From the NCBI RefSeq assembly GCF_900105515.1, contig NZ_FNSY01000001.1, positions 310,001-374,000 on the forward strand: a DNA stretch of 64,000 nt, given 5' to 3'. Every line of letters starts with the position of its first letter. The first letter of the stretch is position 1. Source of the DNA: Streptomyces sp. 2131.1 (GTDB taxonomy: Bacteria; Actinomycetota; Actinomycetes; Streptomycetales; Streptomycetaceae). Positions 40,861-48,598 of the stretch are shown here, in pieces. Made by a program: the position numbers and the translations under genes. The notes under the pieces are model-generated. The model ran no database searches and had not been told where the DNA came from. It saw nothing but the letters and a program-made list of their open reading frames with translations.

Positions 40861-41805
40861 TTACTCCCACCTGATCCGGGGGTCGAGCCAGGCGTACACG
40901 AGGTCGGTGAGCAGCTGGACGAGGACGAAGACGGCGACCAGGAGCAGCAGCAGGTCCTGGACGACCGGGTAGTCGCGGCGCTGGAGGCCCTGTTCGGCGA
41001 GCTGCCCGAGGCCGGGCCAGGCGAAGATCGCCTCGACGAGGACCGCCCCGCCGAGGAGGTTGCCGACCTGCATGCCGAGCAGGGTGACGACGGGCGGGAG
41101 GGCGTTGGGCAGGGTGTGGCGCCACAGCAGGCGGCGCGGCGGGATCCCGGCGGCGGTGGCGGTGCGGATGTAGTCCTCGGCGAGGCCGCGTTCGATGCCG
41201 TCCTTGAGGTAGCGGCCGAGCACGGCGGCGCTGGGCAGGGCGAGGCAGAGCGCCGGCAGCACCAGGTACTGGGCGGCGAGGTCGGGCGCGGTGAGGAAGG
41301 CGACCCGGCCGCCGGGTGGCAGCACGGGGAGCGCGACGGCGAAGACCAGGACGAGCAGCACCCCGCTGACGAAGGGCGGTACGGCCAGCGCGGCGGTGGT
41401 GACGACGCGGACGGCGCCGGTCAGCCAGCGGCTGCGCGAGGTGGCTCCCAGCACGCCGAAGGCCGTACCGAGCACGATCACGAACAGCAGTGCGGCGACG
41501 GTGAGTTCGGTGGTGGCGCCGAGCCCGTCGCCGATGAGGTCGGCGGTCTGCCCGCCGATCGCGTACGAGGGTCCGAGGTCCCCCTTCAGGAGCGAGCCGA
41601 TCCAGTGGGCGTACTGCGAGAGCAGGGGTGCGTCGAGGCCGAGCCGTTCGCGGATCGCGGCGACGGTCGCCGCGTCCGCGTCGGGTCCGGCGAGCGCTGT
41701 GGCGGGGTCGCCGGGGACGAGCCGCAGGATGGTGAATATTACGAAGGAGGCGGCGACCAGGACGAGGAGGGCGGACGGCAGCCGCCGGAGCAGGTAGCTG
41801 CGCAT
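40861..41805 (-). CDS. ABC permease (DppB type), sulfur island
   Basis: 314 aa. N-terminal helix LLRRLPSALLVLVAASFVIFTILRLVPGDPATALAG (classic DppB opening), loop IRERLGLDAPLLSQYAHWIGSLLKGDLGPSY, five more TM helices and coupling loop EDYIRTATAAGIPPRRLLWRHTLPNALPPVV. The gene follows the binding protein with a near-zero gap. First membrane subunit of the importer. Confidence 0.93.
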   Translation of the reverse strand: MRSYLLRRLPSALLVLVAASFVIFTILRLVPGDPATALAGPDADAATVAAIRERLGLDAPLLSQYAHWIGSLLKGDLGPSYAIGGQTADLIGDGLGATTELTVAALLFVIVLGTAFGVLGATSRSRWLTGAVRVVTTAALAVPPFVSGVLLVLVFAVALPVLPPGGRVAFLTAPDLAAQYLVLPALCLALPSAAVLGRYLKDGIERGLAEDYIRTATAAGIPPRRLLWRHTLPNALPPVVTLLGMQVGNLLGGAVLVEAIFAWPGLGQLAEQGLQRRDYPVVQDLLLLLVAVFVLVQLLTDLVYAWLDPRIRWE

Positions 41806-41806
41806 G

Positions 41807-43399
41807 TCACACCAGGTAGGCGTTGTCGAGGTTGAGGTAGGAGAACTTGTTGAGCGTCACGCCGTGCAGCCCGGCGGCGGAGACCTGGAGCTGTCCGCGT
41901 ACGACGAGGTCGATGAGGAACGCCTCGTCGAGGAGGATGCGGGAGATCTTCTGGTGCAGGGCGTTGGCGGCGGCCGTGTCGGTCTCCGGTTCGGTCCACG
42001 CCTCCCGGACGACCTTGGTGTAGGCGGCGGAACGGAACTTGGAGGTGTTCTTCGCCTCGTTGAAGGGGTACGCGCTGACCGCGAGGGTCGAGGGCTGCAC
42101 CTGCGCGAACCCGTGTCCGAGTGACCAGAGCGCCGGCATGCCCTGCGAGATGAGCTTCTTCTGCGCGGTGGCCCCGTCGGTGGGCTGCAGGGTGACGTGG
42201 ACGCCGACCTGCTTGAGGTCGTACTGGATGGACTCGGCGATCGCCGTCTCGCCGGGCAGCGCGATGTGCAGCATGGGGAATTCGAGCCTGCTGTGCCCGG
42301 CCGACTTCAGGAGCTCCCGTGCCTTCGCGGGGTCGTGCGTGTAGTGGGTGCGGTTGGCCTCGCTGTACGCGGGGGAGGACTTGGGCCAGGGCGCTGCGGA
42401 CGCGAGGCCGTACCCGCCGAGGGTCTGCGCGACGAGCCGGTCGCGGTCGACGGCCCAGGCGAGCGCCTGGCGGACGGTCCGGTCGTTCAGCGGGGCGACG
42501 GTGGTGTTGACGCCGAGGTACACCGCCCCGGCGCCGGTGTCGTAGTCGCTGATGGTGAGCCGGGCGTCACTCTTGACGGCACCGAGGCTCTTGCCGGGCG
42601 CGTCGAAGGTGAGCTGGGACTGGCCGGAGCGCAGGGACGAGATCAGCGCGTCGGCCTGGGCTATGACCCGCAGTTCGACGCCGTCGAGGTAAGGGCGGCC
42701 GGGCTGCCAGTACGCGTCGTTGCGGATAAGGCTCAGTCCGGAGCCGGGGCTCCACTTCTTCAGTTGGAACGGGCCGGTCCCGATGAACTTCTTCCCCGCG
42801 ACGGCGTCCTCGACGGACTCCCGGTCCGCGATGATCATGAACTCGAACAGGTCGAAGAGGTTGTTCACCGGGTGCGCCAGCTTCAGCACCAGTTCGTGGT
42901 CGCCGCGCTTCTCGAACCCGGTGACCGTGGCTGCCGTGCTTCTCAACTGTGCTGCACGTAGCGGGTTCTGAAGGTTCTTCACCGCGAAGATGACGTCGTC
43001 CGCAGTGAACTTGCGGCCGTTGTGGAAGGTGACGTCGTCGCGCAGGCGGAGCGTGATGCTGCGCCCGTCCTTGGCGTACGTCCAGGAGGTGGCGAGTTCG
43101 GGTTTGGGATGGAGGCGGTCGTCGTAGCGGGTGAGGGTGTTGTAGATCAGACGTTGCTGGAGGGACTGGCCGCTCTGGGCGAACAGCAGAGCGGGGGTGA
43201 AGTCGGCGTTGACGGCGACGTTCAGCACGCCGCCGCGCCGGGGTTCGGCGCTCGCGCCCTGCGGGGCGGACGAGGTGTCCGACACCGCCGAGCGGCAGCC
43301 CGCGAGCCCCAGGCCGAGGAGCAGGGCACCGCCGCCGGCGGCGCGCAGGGTGGAGCGCCGGGACGGTCCCGAGGGCGTGAGGGGGTACAGCTCGGTCAT
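41807..43399 (-). CDS. SBP_bac_5 binding lipoprotein, first structural gene of the sulfur island
   Basis: 530 aa from ATG 43399. Tat/lipoprotein signal: SRRSTLRAAGGGALLLGLGLAGC, lipobox LAGC (Cys about 35). The mature part has FAQSGQSLQQRLIYNTLTRYDDRLHPKPELATSW, LRDDVTFHNGRKFTADDVIFAVKN and GTGPFQLKKW, typical of DppA/OppA-family proteins. By gene context it captures sulfate esters or other organosulfur compounds, though the family as a whole is peptide-binding. It lies 277 nt downstream of a Cys-containing leader peptide, suggesting attenuation control by cysteine supply. Confidence 0.92.
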   Translation of the reverse strand: MTELYPLTPSGPSRRSTLRAAGGGALLLGLGLAGCRSAVSDTSSAPQGASAEPRRGGVLNVAVNADFTPALLFAQSGQSLQQRLIYNTLTRYDDRLHPKPELATSWTYAKDGRSITLRLRDDVTFHNGRKFTADDVIFAVKNLQNPLRAAQLRSTAATVTGFEKRGDHELVLKLAHPVNNLFDLFEFMIIADRESVEDAVAGKKFIGTGPFQLKKWSPGSGLSLIRNDAYWQPGRPYLDGVELRVIAQADALISSLRSGQSQLTFDAPGKSLGAVKSDARLTISDYDTGAGAVYLGVNTTVAPLNDRTVRQALAWAVDRDRLVAQTLGGYGLASAAPWPKSSPAYSEANRTHYTHDPAKARELLKSAGHSRLEFPMLHIALPGETAIAESIQYDLKQVGVHVTLQPTDGATAQKKLISQGMPALWSLGHGFAQVQPSTLAVSAYPFNEAKNTSKFRSAAYTKVVREAWTEPETDTAAANALHQKISRILLDEAFLIDLVVRGQLQVSAAGLHGVTLNKFSYLNLDNAYLV

Positions 43400-43676
43400 T
43401 GAAGCCTGCCTGTGACGAGGGGAAAAAGGGAGGATGAGGGCGCGCGGCGGAGCACGGACGGGTATTCGTTCCGCTGCGGGAGCAATGGAACGAAGGGGAT
43501 GCGCTGCGCGAAGGCACGCCGGTCCGGGACCGCCTGGACGGCCGTACGGGAGGCGCAAGGAACTCCCGTGACGTGCGGGAGCATGCGAGGAGGCGGGCCC
43601 CGGGTCTCAGCGGGCGGTGGCTACCGGTGAGAGGTCAGCGGGGCGAGCGGCGCGGGCCCTGGGGCCGCGGTCCGGC
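43400..43676 (-). promoter_or_regulatory. Untranslated region between leader peptide and binding-protein gene, probable attenuator
   Basis: No convincing gene. The stretch contains short stems on the minus-strand transcript: CTCCCG/CGGGAG (43563-43568 with 43576-43581) and CGTTCC/GGAACG. A ribosome-controlled attenuator or mRNA switch could operate here, as expected downstream of a Cys leader. No full set of alternative pairings was proven by eye. Confidence 0.4.
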
Positions 43677-43760
43677 TCAGCGGCAAACAGCACAGACCGC
43701 GCTGGCCTGCCGACAGAGGTCGACGTGCCTGCGGGAGACGAGGCGCTTGTCCGGGTTCAC
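43677..43760 (-). CDS. Cysteine leader peptide of the sulfur island
   Basis: 27 aa from GTG 43760: N-terminal part NPDKRLVS, then RRHVDLCRQASAVCAVCR with three Cys codons (TGT, TGT, TGC) and a stop at 43679-43677. It matches the actinobacterial leader-peptide pattern (RRHVDL...SSAIC type) found before sulfur-assimilation and organosulfur-uptake genes. Stalling or slow reading at Cys codons when Cys-tRNA is short would alter the following RNA structure. No Shine-Dalgarno precedes the GTG, and a promoter sits 6 nt upstream, so it is likely leaderless. Confidence is high for the leader class, moderate for the mechanism. Confidence 0.82.
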   Translation of the reverse strand: MNPDKRLVSRRHVDLCRQASAVCAVCR

Positions 43761-43766
43761 GGGAGC

Positions 43767-43796
43767 AATATGGCAGCGGCCTCGCCGGACGGTCAA
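43767..43796 (-). promoter_or_regulatory. Promoter of the Cys leader (leaderless)
   Basis: TTGACC (-35, 43796-43791), 18-bp spacer, CATATT (-10, 43772-43767), and then only 6 nt to the leader GTG. The geometry predicts transcription starting at the leader's first base, giving a leaderless mRNA that would be read directly by 70S ribosomes. Confidence 0.6.
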
Positions 43797-43848
43797 CCTG
43801 CGTTGTCCGCATCCTGGTACGAAGCGCTTTCCCGCCCTCACCACTCGA

Positions 43849-45057
43849 CTACCGCACCGAGGCCGCAAGAGGGCTCCTGAACAGGGGATTCAGCACGACG
43901 GCACCGGCCGCGACCGGGAGGACGGCCGTCCCGGCATGCGGACTGACGATGCGTTCGGGGTCCCGGCAGACGTGCGAGTGGTCGACCGCGGCGCCCCGGA
44001 TCTCCTCCAGGTACTCCGGGTTGACCAGGCTGGCGTGCTCGGTGACGACCACCAGGTCCGGGTTGAGGACATCGAGCAGCAGGGCCGCCGCCCGGCCGAC
44101 CGCGCGGGCCCTTTCGCGCAGCAGCCGGTCGGCGCGCCGGTCCCCCGCGGCTGCCGCGTCCACCACCAGGAACGCGTCGGGCCAGGGCACGATGGAGCGC
44201 CGTACGGCGGTCCGGGCCAGGGCGGTGTTGGAGACGGTCGCCTCCAGGCAGCCGGAGCGCCCGCAGGGGCAGACCACCGTGGAGTCCGGCACGGGCAGAT
44301 GCGCCACGTCCCCGGCGCCGGACCCCGGCCCCTGGTGCACCACCCCGGTGATGCCGAGGGCGGCGTCGACCACGTTGCCGATGAACAGGTGGACCAGGCT
44401 GCGCCGGGCCTCGGGCCTGCCGAACAGGATCTCGGACTGGGCGACCGCGCGGGCGTGGTTGTCGACGCGCACCTCGACATCGCCCAGACCACGGGCGAGT
44501 TCGGCGGCCAGCGGCCGGCCCGACCAGCCGAGCGAGGCGTGCCGCACCGCCGTACCCGTGCCCGGGTCGACCCAGCCGCCGAGGGCCGCGCCCACTCCGA
44601 GCAGGCGACGGCCGCGCGGGGCTCCGTCCAGAAAGGCGCGCAACCCCTGGACGATCTTCGAGGGAAGGTCCCCGGGGGCGAGGCCGTCGTGGGGGAAGGC
44701 GCGCCGGTCGAGCAGCCGGCCGCGCAGGTCGAGCAGTCCGAACGTCGAGGACGGCACCCCGATGTGGAGACCTGCGACCAGGGGCCCGTCGCTCTCTCCG
44801 GTGTGCAGGTCGACCGGGATCTGCGGCCGGCCGACACCGTTGCCGCCGCCACCCGGCTCCGGCAGCTCCCGCACCAGGCCCAGCTGTACGAGATCGGTGC
44901 ACTGCCGTGAGACGGCGGCCTGGCTGAGGCCGGAGCGCTCGGCGATCGCGCGGCGGGCGACGGGCCCGTGGTCGAGGACGGTGCGCAGCACGGTGGCGGC
45001 GTTCGTCTCGCGTCTCCCGTCACCGGTCGCGCGGAAGAGGCGGGGGGCAGTGGTCAT
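43849..45057 (-). CDS. ROK-family transcriptional regulator
   Basis: 402 aa. N-terminal winged helix (about 15-80): TVLDHGPVARRAIAERSGLSQAAVSRQCTDLVQLGLVREL. ROK domain about 95-400 with the ASKHA ATP-fold motifs VAGLHIGV, AALGGWVDPGTG and the zinc-type CPCGRSGCLE motif, which keeps all three Cys of ROK proteins. The sugar-kinase-like pocket suggests a carbohydrate or carbohydrate-sulfate effector. It lies upstream of the Cys leader on the same strand and divergent from the sulfate-ester dioxygenase. AAGGA-type ribosome site upstream. Likely the local regulator of the island. Confidence 0.88.
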   Translation of the reverse strand: MTTAPRLFRATGDGRRETNAATVLRTVLDHGPVARRAIAERSGLSQAAVSRQCTDLVQLGLVRELPEPGGGGNGVGRPQIPVDLHTGESDGPLVAGLHIGVPSSTFGLLDLRGRLLDRRAFPHDGLAPGDLPSKIVQGLRAFLDGAPRGRRLLGVGAALGGWVDPGTGTAVRHASLGWSGRPLAAELARGLGDVEVRVDNHARAVAQSEILFGRPEARRSLVHLFIGNVVDAALGITGVVHQGPGSGAGDVAHLPVPDSTVVCPCGRSGCLEATVSNTALARTAVRRSIVPWPDAFLVVDAAAAGDRRADRLLRERARAVGRAAALLLDVLNPDLVVVTEHASLVNPEYLEEIRGAAVDHSHVCRDPERIVSPHAGTAVLPVAAGAVVLNPLFRSPLAASVR

Positions 45058-45613
45058 AGGGCCTTCCTTCGGTCCTGCGCCGGCGGGGCGCTCGCAACGT
45101 TACGGCGGCGTGAAATCGCACGGGGCCGGTTGCCCGGCCCGGGGGCGGCACTCTCGCGATACCCGGCCACCTGGACGAACTCGCAGGTGGGGACGGGTTT
45201 TTCGGTGCGCGCCCGAGTGGGCCGCGAGCCCCGTGCAGGCGCCGATTGAACCACTGCCGCACGCCCCGCGGGGTGCCTTCGGGTGCTTGACGTACGCGGC
45301 GGGACGCTGGAAGTCTCCGGGACATGTTCGCGACGGCACTCACCGATGCGCGGCCCGCCCGCGCCGGCCGCCCCGCACCGCGGCCCGTGTGTCCGGGCCG
45401 CTGTACCGCCGCCTGATCTCAGCGGCCGACACCCATCGCGTCGTGCTCCCGCACAGGAGCCCGATCTCCGCGCACCACCGCTCAGGGCTCCGCATCCACC
45501 GCCTGTGATCGCGCCCCGCCCGAATTAATTCCTCTCCACAATTAATCAGCCCGCCGTCTGCCGCGCTCTGTGCCCGGCCGGGCCGGGCACGTCCTTCCCG
45601 AAGGGAATCCGTC
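45058..45613. other. Intergenic region between ROK regulator and sulfate-ester dioxygenase
   Basis: About 556 bp with no convincing gene. It must carry the divergent promoters. An AT-rich patch at 45520-45550 (GAATTAATTCC, ACAATTAATC) is a plausible promoter/operator for the dioxygenase. A 51-codon minus-strand frame (45340-45495, two Cys, two Trp) and a 30-codon plus frame at 45324 both have weak ribosome sites and no family resemblance, so I do not call them as genes. Confidence 0.5.
45570..45590. promoter_or_regulatory. 21-bp near-perfect palindrome just before the dioxygenase ribosome site
   Basis: GTGCCCGGCC-G-GGCCGGGCAC, 23 bp before the start codon of the dioxygenase. As RNA it would be a very stable hairpin next to the AAGGGA ribosome site and could modulate translation or act as an attenuator. 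As DNA it could be an operator. Confidence 0.5.
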
Positions 45614-46570
45614 ATGACCTCCACCACCACCGCTCCCGCTCCCGCCGTCACGGTCCAGAAGCTCGGTGGCCGCATCGGCGCCGTCGTCTCCGGGGTGCGG
45701 CTCGGCGGTGACCTCGACCCGGAGACGGTCGCCGCCGTGCGGGCCGCACTGCTCGCCAACAAGGTGATCTTCTTCCGCGGCCAGGACCACCTGGACGAGG
45801 AGAGCCACGAGGCGTTCGGCCGGCTGCTCGGCACACCCGTCGCCCACCCGACGGTGCCCTCGGCCGACGGGCGATACTCGCTCGGCATCGACTCCGACCA
45901 CGGCGGCCGGGCCAACCAGTGGCACACCGACGTCACCTTCGTCCCCGCCTATCCGGCCTTCTCCATTCTGCGGGCCGTGGTGATCCCCCCGTACGGCGGC
46001 AACACCCTGTGGTCCAACACCGCCGCCGCCTACGCGGAGCTGCCGGAGCAGCTGCGCACCCTGGCGGACGGGCTGCGGGCCGTCCACTCCAACGACTACG
46101 ACTACGTCGCCCTGCGGCCCAACGCGCTGCCGGAGGCGCTGGAGAAGTACCGCGAGGTCTTCACCTCGACGAAGTTCCTCACCGAGCACCCGGTGGTCCG
46201 CGTCCACCCCGAGACCGGCGAACGCGTCCTGCTGCTGGGCAACTTCGTGCAGCGCATCAGCGGACTGACCGGCCGGGACTCGCGGGCCCTGATCGACCTG
46301 TTCCAGTCGCACGTCGAGCGCCCGGAGAACACCGTGCGCTGGGACTGGCAGGTCGGCGACGTCGCGATCTGGGACAACCGCGCCACCCAGCACTACGGCG
46401 TGGACGACTCCGACACCCACGAGCGCAAGCTGCGCCGCGTCACCATCGACGGTGACGTCCCGGTCGGCGTGGACGGCCGCTCCTCCACCCTGATCAGCCC
46501 GGAGGCCGTGCCGGACCCGTCGTTCGGCATCGCGTCGGGCGCCTCCACCACCGAGGCCCCGGCCGCGTGA
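45614..46570 (+). CDS. Fe(II)/2-oxoglutarate sulfate-ester dioxygenase (TauD/AtsK type)
   Basis: 318 aa. Facial triad: WHTDVTF (HxD) and a distal His in TQHYGVDD, with the 2-oxoglutarate Arg in RKLRRVTI. Early sequence [33 protein letters not shown] and [16 protein letters not shown] closely resembles alkylsulfatase AtsK and the mycobacterial sulfate-ester dioxygenase, as distinct from taurine TauD. It cleaves alkyl sulfates to aldehyde and sulfate (or sulfite) for sulfur. It complements the arylsulfatase and importer on the other side of the ROK gene. Confidence 0.88.
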   Translation: MTSTTTAPAPAVTVQKLGGRIGAVVSGVRLGGDLDPETVAAVRAALLANKVIFFRGQDHLDEESHEAFGRLLGTPVAHPTVPSADGRYSLGIDSDHGGRANQWHTDVTFVPAYPAFSILRAVVIPPYGGNTLWSNTAAAYAELPEQLRTLADGLRAVHSNDYDYVALRPNALPEALEKYREVFTSTKFLTEHPVVRVHPETGERVLLLGNFVQRISGLTGRDSRALIDLFQSHVERPENTVRWDWQVGDVAIWDNRATQHYGVDDSDTHERKLRRVTIDGDVPVGVDGRSSTLISPEAVPDPSFGIASGASTTEAPAA

Positions 46571-46586
46571 CCGAGCACCCCACTCC

Positions 46587-46620
46587 CCCGGTGGGCGGTG
46601 CCCCGGCACCGCCCACCGGG
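46587..46620. terminator. Stem-loop terminator after the dioxygenase
   Basis: 15-16-bp perfect arms (CCCGGTGGGCGGTGC and complement) with a 2-4-nt loop, 17 bp past the stop. Isolates the sulfur genes from the quinone oxidoreductase transcription unit. Confidence 0.85.
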
Positions 46621-46678
46621 CACGCGGCGCGGCCTCGCGGCGGGTGCGCGGGGTGGTGGTGGGGCGGGTTCCCCGGAC

Positions 46679-46712
46679 TGGACTTGCCGGTCCATTTTTG
46701 CCTTTCTACGGT
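46679..46712 (+). promoter_or_regulatory. Promoter with TetR-type operator for the quinone oxidoreductase/TetR operon
   Basis: TTGCCG (46684-46689), 17-bp spacer, TACGGT (46707-46712). The -35 lies inside the dyad TGGAC-N6-GTCCA (46679-46694), so a repressor would block it. The TetR encoded second in the operon is the obvious candidate. Confidence 0.6.
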
Positions 46713-46770
46713 GGCCTGACCTCACCACGGCACGCGAGCCGCGGTGGCGGCTCACGGAGAGGCACACGGC

Positions 46771-47733
46771 ATGCACGCGATCCACATCACCCGGCACGGC
46801 GGCCCCGATGTCATGGCCTGGACCGAACTGCCGGATCCCGTCCCCGCCCCCGGTGAGGCCCTCGTCCGGCTCGGTGCCGCCGGGGTGAACTTCATGGACG
46901 TGGGCGCCCGCAAGGCGGGCGGTCCGGGCTGGGCCGCACCGGCCGTGCTCGGGGCCGAGGGCATGGGGTACGTGACCGCGCTCGGCGAGGGCGTCGAGGG
47001 GCCGGCCGTCGGTGACCGGGTGGCCTGGTTCTACCACCCGGGCAGCTACGCGGAGCTGCTGGCCGTCCCGGCGGACCGGCTGGTCAAGGTGCCCGACGAG
47101 GTGCCGGACGAGACGGCGGCCGCGGTGATGATGCAGGGGCTCACGGCGAACCACTTCACCACCGAGACGTACGCCATCGGCCCCGGCGACACGGCCGTGG
47201 TGCATGCCGCCGCCGGTGGCGTGGGGCTCATGCTGACCCAGATGATCAAGGCGCGCGGCGGCCGGGTCATCGGCCTCGTGTCCCGCGCGGAGAAGGCGGC
47301 CATCGCCGAGGCGGCGGGGGCGGACCACGTCCTGGTGTCGTCCGGGGCCGGGTTCGAGGACCGGGTGCGCGAGCTGACGGACGGCGAGGGCGCCCACGTC
47401 GTGTACGACGGCGGTGGCACCTCGACGTTCCGGTCCTCGCAGCTGGCCCTGCGCCTGCACGGGGTGCACGCCTACTACGGCCCCTTCATGGGCGTACCGT
47501 CGCTCTCGGTGACCGATCTGCCGAGCAGCATCCTGCTGTCGTACCCGACCGTGCAGGACCACGTCCCCACCCGGGAGGCACTGGTCACCCGGACCGAAGA
47601 GGTCTTCGCGATGGTGCGGGAGGGAAAGGTGTCCCCGCGCATCGGCGGGCGGTACGCCCTGTCCGACGCGGCGCGGGCCCACAGCGATCTGGAGTCCCGC
47701 CGGACCACCGGCAAGCTGCTCCTCATCCCCTGA
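46771..47733 (+). CDS. Zinc-independent quinone oxidoreductase (MDR family)
   Basis: 320 aa, GGAGAGG 8 bp upstream. MDR fold: N-terminal GroES-like GGPDVMAWTELPDPVPAPGEALVRLGAAGVNFMDVGARKAGG, nucleotide-binding motif VVHAAAGGVGLMLTQMIKARGGRVIG (AxxGxxG), NADPH-preferring context SRAEKAAIAEAAGAD, and C-terminal ISPRIGGRYALSDAARAHSDLESRRTTGKLLL-like ending. No zinc-ligand Cys, so it belongs to the QOR group. It reduces quinones with NADPH, likely under electrophile stress, and shares its transcript with the TetR gene. Confidence 0.92.
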   Translation: MHAIHITRHGGPDVMAWTELPDPVPAPGEALVRLGAAGVNFMDVGARKAGGPGWAAPAVLGAEGMGYVTALGEGVEGPAVGDRVAWFYHPGSYAELLAVPADRLVKVPDEVPDETAAAVMMQGLTANHFTTETYAIGPGDTAVVHAAAGGVGLMLTQMIKARGGRVIGLVSRAEKAAIAEAAGADHVLVSSGAGFEDRVRELTDGEGAHVVYDGGGTSTFRSSQLALRLHGVHAYYGPFMGVPSLSVTDLPSSILLSYPTVQDHVPTREALVTRTEEVFAMVREGKVSPRIGGRYALSDAARAHSDLESRRTTGKLLLIP

Positions 47734-47774
47734 GCGCGGCCGACCCGTACGACCGCGAGAGAAGGAGACACATC

Positions 47775-48386
47775 GTGCCGCTGACCCCCAAGGGTGCCGC
47801 GACCAAGCAGCGCATCGTGGAAGGCGCCGCCGCGGCGGTCCGGCGGCACGGTGTGTTCACGCTGACGCTCGACGACGTCCTGGCACTCACGTCGACCAGC
47901 AAGAGCCAGCTGTTCCACTACTTCCCCGGCGGGAAGGACGAACTGATGCTGGCCGTCGCCCGCCACGAGGCGGACCGGGTGATCGGCGACCAGCAGCCGG
48001 AGCTGAGCGCCCTCACCTCGTGGCCGGCCTGGCTGACCTGGCGCGACAAGGTCGTCGCCCGCTACCGGGAGCAGGGTCGGGAGTGTCCGCTCGACATCGC
48101 GGTCTCGCACATCGGGTCGGCCTCGTCGGGCGCACAGGCCGTCGCCGCCGAACTGCTGGAGCGCTGGCAGGACGCACTGGCCGCCGGCATCCGGCGCATG
48201 CAGTCGATCGGGGAGATCGACGCCGCCCGGGACGCGGACCGCTCGGCGGCCGCTCTGCTGGCCGGGATCCAGGGCGGTGTGGTGATCCTGCTGTCCACCG
48301 GCCGGCTGGGCCACCTGGAGGCGGCCCTCGACCAGGGCATCGAGGATCTGCGCCGCCGGTCCCGCACCGAAAACGGAAGGCCGTGA
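47775..48386 (+). CDS. TetR-family regulator (QOR-linked)
   Basis: 203 aa, GTG start at 47775 with AGAAGGAG upstream. HTH: TKQRIVEGAAAAVRRHGVFTLTLDDVLALTSTSKSQLFHYFPGGKDELMLAV. The helical C domain (about 75-203) includes CPLDIAVSHIG, a Cys near the domain start that could be redox sensitive. This resembles the QacR/TetR proteins that repress small stress operons with a quinone reductase. It is 41 bp behind that gene and probably autoregulates through the TGGAC/GTCCA dyad. Confidence 0.9.
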   Translation: MPLTPKGAATKQRIVEGAAAAVRRHGVFTLTLDDVLALTSTSKSQLFHYFPGGKDELMLAVARHEADRVIGDQQPELSALTSWPAWLTWRDKVVARYREQGRECPLDIAVSHIGSASSGAQAVAAELLERWQDALAAGIRRMQSIGEIDAARDADRSAAALLAGIQGGVVILLSTGRLGHLEAALDQGIEDLRRRSRTENGRP

Positions 48387-48400
48387 AAGGGGACGGCTGC

Positions 48401-48598
48401 TAAGGTCTTCATGCTGTTCAGCGTGTACCGAGGAGACGAGACATGGCAGGCGACGACGACATCTCCGGGTGATCCCGGAGCCCCGTAGCCACAGCGTGCG
48501 CCCAGGGCGCCGTCGCAGTGGCCATGTCGTTGTTCCCTCTGGCCATTCCTCCGGGGCCGCGGTGTATGCCGACCCCGGATTCACACGCGAGGTCCCGC
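48401..48598 (+). promoter_or_regulatory. Promoter and four-segment attenuator of the ABC-F gene
   Basis: A -10 TAAGGT (48401-48406) leads to an untranslated leader with complementary segments: 1 CTCCGGG (48463-48469), 2 CCCGGAG (48474-48480), 3 CTCCGGGG (48549-48556), 4 CCCCGGA (48573-48579). 1:2, 2:3 and 3:4 can each pair, and the 1:2 loop contains the stop of the leader ORF. The 3:4 hairpin lies 20 nt before the ABC-F start. An extra TGGCCA pair (48519-48524 / 48540-48545) sits between. A ribosome stalled on the leader would cover segment 1 and favour 2:3, freeing the gene, as in ABC-F and Erm attenuation. Confidence 0.6.
48443..48472 (+). CDS. Nine-residue leader ORF (MAGDDDISG)
   Basis: ATG with GAGGAG 7 bp upstream (48430-48435), TGA at 48470-48472 inside the loop of the first stem. 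This is too good a ribosome site for chance and the ORF is too short for a functional protein. Expected to be a regulatory peptide sensed by drug-inhibited ribosomes. Confidence 0.6.
   Translation: MAGDDDISG

Noticed and set aside
45324..45416. 30-codon plus-strand frame with two Cys upstream of the dioxygenase, a possible Cys leader
   Set aside because: Lacks the RRHVDL-type core and a clear ribosome site or promoter; composition looks like chance in GC-rich DNA.
45340..45495. 51-codon minus-strand frame with two Cys and two Trp upstream of the ROK gene, a possible second leader
   Set aside because: Weak ribosome site, several AT-ending codons, no resemblance to known leader patterns, and about 280 bp from the ROK start.
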